Assembly: GCF_002554705.1 (NCBI RefSeq)
Contig: NZ_PDEP01000001.1
Coordinates: forward strand, 186,001 to 250,000
From: Longimonas halophila
Lineage (GTDB): Bacteria > Bacteroidota > Rhodothermia > Rhodothermales > Salinibacteraceae
Direction: 5' to 3'
DNA length: 64,000 nt
Of the stretch, positions 36,725-43,502 are shown in pieces. Within the stretch, counting starts at the first letter, position 1; each line of letters starts with the position of its first letter. Position numbers and translations under genes: made by a program. The notes under the pieces are model-generated. The model was not told the origin of the DNA. It was given only the letters and a program-made list of their open reading frames with translations, and ran no database searches.

Positions 36725-37531
36725 ATGGCTCACCGTCCCATGTCCCGTTCCCACCCGACATCTTCTCACCAACCATCGCCCGAGACGCCGCGCCGCGCCG
36801 GGGCGGCCTCCGATTACGTCGATCCGGTTCCATCGGAGGAGGAGGCGGTGGCGTGTAGCCGCGCACTTGCCCGGCAGCACCGCGTGGTGCCGCTCCGCCA
36901 GGAAGGCGATACGCTTGTGATCGGCGCGGCCCGCCCGGTGTCGCCCGCGGTCCGGAACGAAATCGCCTTTGCAACCGGCCATGCGATTGCTGTTGAGCGC
37001 GTGGCGGATGAACGCGTGGCAGCGTACTGCGGCCCCGATGACCACCCTCCAGAGGCAACCTCTCCAGATGGGAGCAGCGATCCGTCCCCTGAGCCCGAAG
37101 TGTCTGAAACAGGAACTTCTGAAGCAGCAGCGCTCGAAACAGCAACTCCTGAACCAGGGACGCCTGCCCCCGCCAACGGAGGCGACATGCCGCCGGACGA
37201 TCGCCAGCAGCAAGATCACCCCACAGAACGCAAACAAACGGCAGACAAACAGGCGAAGGCGCCGCCCGCAGAGCAGGGCGCGCCTCGCCAGGCCGCCGCG
37301 TCACGACGTCTACAAGACCTTCGGGTGGAGGGCTCGGCGCCTCAGCAGGTGTATCAGATCATTCAGGGGGCCATTGCCTGCGGAGCCAGCGACATTCATA
37401 TTGAGCCCTACGCCGAGACCTATCGCGTCCGGTACCGGCTTGATGGCGTGCTGCACGAAGTCGCCGAGCTGGCCCTTCGCCGCCAGCCAGAGTTGACCGC
37501 GCGCCGAACTCGACGATCTGGACCGGCGTGA
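36725..37531 (+). pseudogene. 5' part of a type IV pilus assembly ATPase gene (pilB/gspE), truncated
   Basis: Residues about 40-110 resemble the MshEN/GspE N-domain (LARQHRVVPLRQEGDTLVIG); a long proline/acid/glutamine linker follows (about 110-205); the ATPase begins at APQQVYQIIQGAIACGASDI and RYRLDGVLHEVAEL, the family's start of the catalytic region. Homology stops near 37495, before the Walker A loop, and the frame runs into unrelated sequence. The ATPase cannot be active. It is the opposite-strand counterpart of the pilC remnant at 34.4 kb. Confidence 0.8.
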
Positions 37532-37694
37532 ACCGCCCTCGAACGTCACAGGCGGGCTGGGTATCATCACCGGCGTGGCTATGGACTCGGTGGCCGCGCC
37601 GCAGCAGCAGACAGCCCGCCAAACAGCGCCCATCATCCAACACCAAGTACGGCTAACACATCTGCCTACACCCCCTCTACATGCTCGGCAATGA
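37503..37694 (+). pseudogene. 3' end of a DUF4249 lipoprotein gene (paralogue fragment)
   Basis: Immediately after the pilB breakpoint, a different frame encodes AELDDLDRREPPSNVTGG and GLGIITGVAMDSV. This matches the last 30 residues before the tail of the intact DUF4249 gene at 42601-43500 at 28 of 30 positions; by hand the DNA matches at 75 of 91. The remaining codons to the stop have no resemblance. The last 29 bases overlap the convergent Nfu-N gene. Confidence 0.75.
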
Positions 37695-37941
37695 GCGACC
37701 GCGCGGTGTCGAGCACGCCGTCCCACGAGGCATCGTCGGCCTTGGTGAGGGTCACAAACCCCGGCGTCATAAACACGTCGATCACGCCGTCGAGCCCGAT
37801 TAGGGCCTCGCCCAGGGCATGGCCCTGTGCATCTGCAGGCGTTTTAATAGCGAGCATCGGATGATCGCTAAGGAGCGAACCCGCGCTCGGCGTCAGTTTT
37901 ACGCTGTTGGGGTTGGGCGTAGGGGCGGTATCAATGGTCAT
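37666..37941 (-). CDS. Nfu/NifU N-terminal domain protein
   Basis: 91 residues, a complete stand-alone Nfu-N domain (PF08712 type) starting MTIDTAPTPNPNSVKL, with the family TPNPNSxKL motif and the later GVIDVFMTPGFVTLTK. In two-domain Nfu proteins this module sits before the CxxC NifU domain that carries a transient Fe-S cluster. That cysteine domain is absent here, so the protein may assist Fe-S assembly as an adaptor rather than as a carrier. The start is the ATG matching the family N-terminus; the frame is open further upstream. Its 3' end overlaps the DUF4249 fragment on the other strand. Confidence 0.85.
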   Translation of the reverse strand: MTIDTAPTPNPNSVKLTPSAGSLLSDHPMLAIKTPADAQGHALGEALIGLDGVIDVFMTPGFVTLTKADDASWDGVLDTARSLIAEHVEGV

Positions 37942-38083
37942 GGGGCAGGTGCAACGCTGAACAATCCACAAAGCAAACGAATCCCACCGAACAACTGCGG
38001 CGGGGCGTGGGGTACTATTGGCAGTGCTACAGAAAGTGCCCACCCGGCGCTGGGCCTACCGGGAGAGTGAACGGGGTATTCAT

Positions 38084-38111
38084 TTGCGATGCGCCCGAAA
38101 ACCGCTATATT
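38084..38111 (+). promoter_or_regulatory. Candidate promoter for the holin-like gene
   Basis: TTGCGA (38084-38089) and TATATT (38106-38111) are 16 bases apart, 36 bases before the ATG at 38147. The stretch is locally A/T-rich. The match is to a generic sigma-70 pattern, which may not be the form used by this phylum. Confidence 0.3.
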
Positions 38112-38146
38112 ACCACTGCCTGTGAACTTGCATCACGCCGTTTCCT

Positions 38147-38659
38147 ATGGAGCGATCACCCTCTTCCCCTGACACCCCGGCTGCTGAATCCGGTCCCCGC
38201 ATGAAGCGGATCGCTACTCACGCTCAGGGCGTGGTGGCTGACTTGCGGAAGTGGGTCGACCTGCGTATCGACCTGGCGGTCATCGACCTGGAGGATAAGC
38301 TCGACGAGCGCCTCAACGCCGTCGCTGTCGGCATCATCATTGCCGTATTCGGCGGGCTCGCGGCGTTCTTTACGCTGGTTACCATCGCGCTGGGGCTGGG
38401 CTGGCTGCTGGGGCATCCGTTCTGGGGCTTCCTCATCGTCACTGCCGGGCTTGGCGCCACGGCTGCCATTGTGCGCCGCGTGCAGCCCACGCTTGTGCAG
38501 ACGCAGCTCTACCGTCAGTGGAAAAAGGCACGGGCGGAAGCCGAGGCGCAGGCATCCAGTGCTCCATCCAACGCAGACCCCGAGGGCCCACCGCCTTCGG
38601 AGCCGAAGTCCAACGGCGCAACCGCATCCGATACGGCGTCGTCGAACGCCGCCTCGTAA
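38147..38659 (+). CDS. DUF1469/phage-holin-superfamily-like membrane protein
   Basis: 170 residues: an amphipathic N-terminal helix (KWVDLRIDLAVIDLEDKLDE), two membrane helices (about 59-87 and 91-109), and an alanine/serine-rich acidic tail. This is the PF07332 'putative actinobacterial holin-X' layout, found in many chromosomes without phages, often beside a DUF883/YtxH-like protein as here. It is thought to work at the inner membrane, possibly in stress. The next gene begins 36 bases later and is its likely partner. Confidence 0.75.
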   Translation: MERSPSSPDTPAAESGPRMKRIATHAQGVVADLRKWVDLRIDLAVIDLEDKLDERLNAVAVGIIIAVFGGLAAFFTLVTIALGLGWLLGHPFWGFLIVTAGLGATAAIVRRVQPTLVQTQLYRQWKKARAEAEAQASSAPSNADPEGPPPSEPKSNGATASDTASSNAAS

Positions 38660-38695
38660 GCGTTTTAGCATCCCTTTGTCCCGTTTCCCGCTCCC

Positions 38696-39190
38696 ATGCC
38701 AACTTCTTCCTCCCCTTCGCGCGAAGACATTTCCTCGCAGCTCGACGCGGCGCAAGACTCGCTCATGGAGCGGGTCGACGCGCTACGCGGCGAGGCCGAC
38801 GACATCAAGGCCTCGGTGCGGCAGACGCTCCGCGCGTATCCGCTGGTAAGCGGGGTGGGCGCGCTGGCTGTCGGGTGGGTCGTGGGCCGGCTACTGAGCC
38901 GTCCGCGCACGCGCAGCCAGTGGGCCACGCGCTACGCCACAGCGGTTGAAGACGACCTGCGCGCCGCCATCGAGTCGGGCGCCGATGCCGACACCATCGT
39001 CGACGATGTGCTGCGCGACCGTGTGCCGGTGCTCATCGAGGCCGCCCCGCAGCCCGAAGCGCCCAGCCTCTTGCGCCGCGCCGTAGGCAGCGCACTGCAG
39101 ATCGTGATTCAGGTGGTGCTCATCGAACTCTCGCGCCGCCTGGCCGACCGCGCCTTCGAATCGAACCATCCGGGTGCCTCCGACGAATAG
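38696..39190 (+). CDS. Small envelope protein with one glycine-rich helix (DUF883/YtxH-like context)
   Basis: 164 residues. A charged N-terminal helix (about 5-45) is followed by one glycine-rich membrane helix (LVSGVGALAVGWVVGRLL, about 52-69), an acidic helical stretch and a second hydrophobic helix near the C-terminus (SALQIVIQVVLIEL). The arrangement resembles ElaB/YqjD-type proteins. It pairs with the DUF1469-like gene just upstream. No enzymatic motif. Confidence 0.6.
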   Translation: MPTSSSPSREDISSQLDAAQDSLMERVDALRGEADDIKASVRQTLRAYPLVSGVGALAVGWVVGRLLSRPRTRSQWATRYATAVEDDLRAAIESGADADTIVDDVLRDRVPVLIEAAPQPEAPSLLRRAVGSALQIVIQVVLIELSRRLADRAFESNHPGASDE

Positions 39191-39293
39191 ATAGCGCCCG
39201 ATATCCTGTTGCTAAACGCTTGCCCGCGACCACGTGTCCGGGCGGCTTCGTTTCGCATCCCTTGTACACAAACTTATCCTGCTGCTTCGCCTC

Positions 39294-39929
39294 ATGCGTT
39301 TACTCCTGTTTGGCCCGCCCGGTGCGGGCAAAGGCACCCAAGCCCGCAAGCTCGTTGACCGCTACACCCTCACACAGATTGCGACGGGCAACATCATTCG
39401 CGCTGCCATGAAGAACGACACCCCGGTGGGACGCGAAGCCAAATCGTACGTTGAGCAGGGCGAACTCGTCCCCGACGACGTGGTGCGTAAGCTGGCCGAG
39501 GGCGCCATTGCCGACGCCGGCTACGACGACTTCATCCTGGACGGCTATCCGCGTACGCTGCAGCAGGCCACGTGGCTCACCACGTTCCTGAGCGAGCACG
39601 ACGCCTCGCTGCAGGCCGTGCTTAGCCTGGAGGTAGACGACGAGGAGATCGTGGATCGCCTCTCGAAACGCCGTGTGCACGCCAAGACCGGCGAGAACTA
39701 CCACCTGGATGTGAACCCCCCGCCCGCCGATGTCGACGAGGAGCTCATCATCCAGCGGCCCGATGACCAGCCCGAGACGGTGCGCAACCGCCTGAGCGTC
39801 TATCGCGATCAGACCGAGCCGCTGAAGTCGTACTACAAAGAGCGCGACCTGCTCGTCCCCGTTGACGGCACCGGCACGCCCGACGACGTGCACGAGCGCA
39901 TTGCCGATACGCTCACCACGTTGGCGTAA
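39294..39929 (+). CDS. adk: Adenylate kinase
   Basis: 211 residues from ATG 39294. Interconverts ATP+AMP and 2 ADP. P-loop GPPGAGKGT (7-15), the AMP-binding LDGYPRT signature and the LID region (SKRRVHAKTGENYHL) are present; the LID lacks zinc-binding cysteines. An upstream in-frame extension to 39234 is rejected because MRLLLFGPPGAGKG is the standard start. First of five closely spaced co-directional genes (adk, polyprenyl synthase, HPr, YqeY, CvpA). Confidence 0.97.
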   Translation: MRLLLFGPPGAGKGTQARKLVDRYTLTQIATGNIIRAAMKNDTPVGREAKSYVEQGELVPDDVVRKLAEGAIADAGYDDFILDGYPRTLQQATWLTTFLSEHDASLQAVLSLEVDDEEIVDRLSKRRVHAKTGENYHLDVNPPPADVDEELIIQRPDDQPETVRNRLSVYRDQTEPLKSYYKERDLLVPVDGTGTPDDVHERIADTLTTLA

Positions 39930-39941
39930 GCCCCGCTCCTC

Positions 39942-40922
39942 ATGGCTGATCTTGTATCCGTAGATACGCTGCGCACGCAGTGCAACGATGCGCTGGTGGC
40001 GCTGGTGGCCCCCGATCGCACACCCGAGGTGCTCTACGCGCCCATCCGGTACGTGCTACAGGGCGGTGGCAAGCGCGTGCGTCCGGTGCTCGTGCAGCTC
40101 GTGGCGCAGGCCTACGGCACCCCGCCGAGCGCGTCGCAGCCGGTAGCGCTGGCAGCCGAGGTCTTCCACAACTTCACGCTGGTGCACGACGACATCATGG
40201 ATCAGGCGGATGCGCGGCGGGGTCGCCCCACCGTGCACGTGAAGTGGGACGAAGGCACCGCCATTCTGGTGGGCGACTGGCTCATGGGTTGCGCCACGCG
40301 CCTGCTCCGTCAGTCCGATGCGCCCACCGACGCGCTGCTCGACGTGTATCATCCCACGATGGATGCGCTCTGCGAGGGGCAGGCCCTCGACACCGACTTC
40401 GAGACGCGCGATGCGGTGTCAGTTAGCGACTACATGCGCATGATCGACGGCAAAACGGGTGCGCTGATCGCTGCGTGTATGGCATGGGGAGGCATTGTGG
40501 GCGGGGCCTCAGCCAACGAGCAGACGCAGCTCCACGAAGCCGGAATGGCCGTAGGACGCGCCTTTCAGATTCAGGATGACCTGCTCGACGTCATTGCTGA
40601 CCACGACGCCTGGGGCAAAGCCATTGGCGGCGACCTGCAGGTGGGAAAGAAAACGTTCGTGACGTTGACCGCGCTCGAACGAGCTACCGGCGATACCGAA
40701 CGCTGGCTCCGCCGTACGCTCTTCGAGAATGGCGGCTGCCCGCCCGACCAGATTGAGGCCGTGCAGACCACCATGCGTGATCTGGGCGTGTTCGACGCGG
40801 CCCGCGACGCGGTGGCCGAGCACACCGACAGGGCCCACGATTACCTCGATGTGTTGCCCGAGGGGGCGGCCCGCACGGCGCTCGTGGAGCTCCTCAACCA
40901 GTTGCAACGCCGCTCGTACTAA
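39942..40922 (+). CDS. Polyprenyl diphosphate synthase
   Basis: 326 residues, all-alpha trans-isoprenyl transferase. First aspartate-rich motif DDIMDQAD (from D83) and second DDLLD (212-216), plus GGGKRVRPVL early on. It condenses isopentenyl diphosphate onto an allylic primer, giving geranylgeranyl- or longer polyprenyl diphosphate for quinones, carotenoids or retinal. Chain length is not decidable by eye. The gene starts 12 bases after adk. Confidence 0.93.
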   Translation: MADLVSVDTLRTQCNDALVALVAPDRTPEVLYAPIRYVLQGGGKRVRPVLVQLVAQAYGTPPSASQPVALAAEVFHNFTLVHDDIMDQADARRGRPTVHVKWDEGTAILVGDWLMGCATRLLRQSDAPTDALLDVYHPTMDALCEGQALDTDFETRDAVSVSDYMRMIDGKTGALIAACMAWGGIVGGASANEQTQLHEAGMAVGRAFQIQDDLLDVIADHDAWGKAIGGDLQVGKKTFVTLTALERATGDTERWLRRTLFENGGCPPDQIEAVQTTMRDLGVFDAARDAVAEHTDRAHDYLDVLPEGAARTALVELLNQLQRRSY

Positions 40923-40950
40923 CGTCTGTTCCGTCTGCGCTTCGCATCCC

Positions 40951-41250
40951 ATGACCGAACGAACCGTTACGGTAACCAACCAGGCCGGTATCCACACGCG
41001 TCCGGCCTCAATCATTGTGCGCACGGCGTCGAACTTCGAGGCCGAGATCATCATCCAGCGCGGGGCCTACGAGATCAACGGCAAGAGCGTGATCGGTGTG
41101 ATGACGCTGGCTGCCGAGCAAGGCGTCGAGCTGACCCTCCGCGCCGACGGGCCCGATGAAAGCGAGGCCCTTGCCGCGCTTGCCGATCTATTTGCGCGGG
41201 GCTTCGGCGAGACCGCTCCCGACGAGTCATCTGCCAATGACGATTCGTAA
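40951..41250 (+). CDS. ptsH: HPr-family phosphocarrier protein
   Basis: 99 residues. H15 in NQAGIHTRPAS is the PEP-derived phosphorylation site; S46 in NGKSVIGVMTLAA is the regulatory serine used by HPr kinase. A short acidic C-terminal extension (APDESSANDDS) is added to the usual 85-residue core. No EI or sugar-specific EII is in the window, so the role may be regulatory rather than transport. It begins 28 bases after the polyprenyl synthase gene. Confidence 0.92.
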   Translation: MTERTVTVTNQAGIHTRPASIIVRTASNFEAEIIIQRGAYEINGKSVIGVMTLAAEQGVELTLRADGPDESEALAALADLFARGFGETAPDESSANDDS

Positions 41251-41392
41251 CGAGATTCGCCTGCAAAAGCTGCCGCCGCCCCACTCGAACATTCGCATCC
41301 AAAGAGCCACGGAGGACACTGAGGCCAGCATTCGGGTCAGGTACCCTGCCGAGGCGTCTACATGTACCGCTACTCTAATTTTCCTTTGTTTT

Positions 41393-41851
41393 ATGCTTAA
41401 CCAACTCACGGAAGACATCAAAGACGCCATGCGTGCCAAAGACAAGGTGCGCCTGCGCACGCTGCGGTCGCTTCGAGCCGCGCTGCAGAAGAAACAGATT
41501 GACGGGCGAGATGGCTCGGGCGAGGAAGCCGAACTCTCGGAGCAGGAGGTGCTCACGGTCATCCGTAAGGAAGCAAAGCAGCGTAAGGAGTCCATCGAGC
41601 AGTTTGAGGAAGGCGGGCGCGACGACCTTGTGGCGAAGGAGCAGGAAGAGCTCAATGTGCTCGAAGAATACCTGCCCGACCCGCTCTCGGATGAGAAGCT
41701 GCATGCCATTATCGACGATATCATCGAAGAGACCGGAGCCTCCTCCATGGCGGATATGGGCCGCGTGATGGGCCCGGCCATGAGCAAGCTGCGCGGCCAA
41801 GTTGATGGCGGACGCGTGCAGCAGATCGTGAAAGACAAGCTGATGGGTTAA
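41393..41851 (+). CDS. yqeY: GatB/YqeY domain protein
   Basis: 152 residues starting MLNQLTEDIKDAMRAKDKVRL, the standard beginning of the YqeY family. The helical body with RKEAKQRKESIEQFEEGGR and the C-terminal DMGRVMGPAMSKLRGQVDG is complete. The fold equals the C-terminal tRNA-binding domain of GatB; a role in tRNA-dependent amidation or another tRNA step has been proposed but not shown. It is 142 bases after ptsH. Confidence 0.92.
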   Translation: MLNQLTEDIKDAMRAKDKVRLRTLRSLRAALQKKQIDGRDGSGEEAELSEQEVLTVIRKEAKQRKESIEQFEEGGRDDLVAKEQEELNVLEEYLPDPLSDEKLHAIIDDIIEETGASSMADMGRVMGPAMSKLRGQVDGGRVQQIVKDKLMG

Positions 41852-41881
41852 CCTGTCGTTCTCATATCTTGTGTGGATACT

Positions 41882-42535
41882 ATGACCCTTATTGACCTGG
41901 GTATTTTGGTTGTGCTGGCGCTGGCGCTGGTACGCGGCTACATGGTGGGCGGCATCCGACAGATCACAAGCATTATCGGGATGGTGCTGGCGTTTGTCGT
42001 AGCCGTGCAGTACATGCGTCCGATGGGCGTGCAGATGGAGGCGTGGGGCGTGCCGCCTACATTTGCAGAGCTAACGGCGTTCACGACGATTTTCCTGGTG
42101 GTGTATGTAGGAGTCTCGTTTGTTACGCATCTGGCCGAGCGCCTTATCAAAGCGCTGCGGTTGGGCGTGCTTGACCATGTGCTGGGAAGCGTGCTTTCGG
42201 CAGGTAAGGTGCTGCTGGTAATTAGCGGCGTGCTGTTGCTGCTGGCCCGTGCCGGGTGGCCAACGCCCGACATGCGCGAGGCCTCGGCGCTGTACGAGCC
42301 TGTACGGAAGGCGTTGCCTGCTGCGTGGGATTACACGGCTGCGTATATTGGCAATGCAGAGCAGCTCGACCACCTCTTTCCCGATGCCTACGACCGCACG
42401 GCGTATCCTCCAAACGACCCTACGGCTCCCCGCATAGAACGCCTGCTGCCCACAGATCTGATGCGTTTCGACACGGGCGAAGCATCGCCCCCTGCAGCTA
42501 CCGGCAAATCAGACGCCCCCCGCAGTGGCTGGTAG
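41882..42535 (+). CDS. CvpA-family membrane protein
   Basis: 217 residues with four membrane helices (about 4-22, 27-46, 65-85, 103-122) containing the family pattern DLGILVVLALALVRGYMVGG, then an acidic periplasmic tail. CvpA is linked to colicin V production and surface or biofilm phenotypes in enterics, and widely to cell-envelope integrity; its mechanism is unknown. Start ATG 41882; an in-frame GTG three codons earlier is possible. Ends the adk-to-cvpA run and converges on the DUF4249 gene. Confidence 0.85.
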   Translation: MTLIDLGILVVLALALVRGYMVGGIRQITSIIGMVLAFVVAVQYMRPMGVQMEAWGVPPTFAELTAFTTIFLVVYVGVSFVTHLAERLIKALRLGVLDHVLGSVLSAGKVLLVISGVLLLLARAGWPTPDMREASALYEPVRKALPAAWDYTAAYIGNAEQLDHLFPDAYDRTAYPPNDPTAPRIERLLPTDLMRFDTGEASPPAATGKSDAPRSGW

Positions 42536-42600
42536 CATCCTGCATTGTTGTCGTGCATGGCCTGCCTGGATTAAGCGCTATTGGAGACAATGCATCTCTA

Positions 42601-43500
42601 CTACGGCACCTCCACCTCTACCGAATCCATGGCCACGCCAGTGATGATGCCCAGTCCGCCCGTAACGTTGGAGGGCGGCTCGCGGCGGTCGGGGTCGTCG
42701 CGTTCGGCCATGAACGAGGCATACTCGGCATCGCCCCGCGCAATCCACACCACCAGGCGGTGGATGGGGAGTGGGTCGGTGGCTTCCTGTACGGGGATGG
42801 CGTACACGCCGCGCCAGCGTCGGAGATCTGTGTCGCCTGCTGTGGATTCCTGAAACACAGCTTCGGGCTGAATAAAGAAATCGACAAGGCGCGGTGTGAA
42901 AGGCTGATTCTCGGGCCGTAGCGCCGTGCGCACCCAGGCGGTGTCGGCTTCAGGGGCGGTCCAGTACGCTTCCACGTCTATGGGATAGATAAAATTGGTG
43001 GTCGTGGGAATGTCGAGCGAGTCGCGGCGCAGCGAGTCCACGCGCACGGCCTCTACGGGCTTATTGGGCACGCTGGTTACAATGCTATCGAGACGGATGG
43101 GGGCAGGCGTGCGGCTCCGACCTTGAGCAGTCCCGTTGGCATGCTCCACCATCAGCCGAAACCGCATGCCTATGCCGATCGAATCCGACGCATTGACCGG
43201 CTCGTACCGGCCCGGCGCCCCGGGTACCGGTGCGTAGGCCACCGACTGCTCGCCCTGCGATGGATCGTCCACCATAAGGCGCACCTGCGCGGTTTCGATA
43301 CCGCTGGCGGTGGTGTCGCCCAAGCCTTGCACTGCGCGCACAAATACGGGAGGCAGCGGACGCTCGGCCTCCACAAATGCTTCTACGACCACCGACTCGG
43401 TCGCCTCAAAATCGGTCAGGTCGCAGCCGCTGATGCTCAGCACGAGGAGGAGCACTCCGCCCAACACACCAACGCCTGTCCAAAAGGAAGAAGCAGTCAT
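42601..43500 (-). CDS. DUF4249 outer-membrane lipoprotein
   Basis: 299 residues with a lipoprotein signal (lipobox SISGC, C26), then a beta-rich domain (VVEAFVEAERPLPPVFVRAV, LDSIVTS, a C-terminal GGLGIITGVAMDSV) typical of DUF4249. Members are encoded directly after FecA-type TonB receptors in Bacteroidota and are thought to sit on the cell surface as the receptor's lid or substrate-binding partner. The ATG lies 2 bases after the receptor's stop, so the two are translated together. A broken paralogue of its 3' end is at 37503-37694. Confidence 0.88.
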   Translation of the reverse strand: MTASSFWTGVGVLGGVLLLVLSISGCDLTDFEATESVVVEAFVEAERPLPPVFVRAVQGLGDTTASGIETAQVRLMVDDPSQGEQSVAYAPVPGAPGRYEPVNASDSIGIGMRFRLMVEHANGTAQGRSRTPAPIRLDSIVTSVPNKPVEAVRVDSLRRDSLDIPTTTNFIYPIDVEAYWTAPEADTAWVRTALRPENQPFTPRLVDFFIQPEAVFQESTAGDTDLRRWRGVYAIPVQEATDPLPIHRLVVWIARGDAEYASFMAERDDPDRREPPSNVTGGLGIITGVAMDSVEVEVP

Positions 43501-43502
43501 GT

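Noticed and set aside
36725..37531. Functional pilus ATPase
   Set aside because: Homology ends before the Walker A loop; only the N-terminal part exists.
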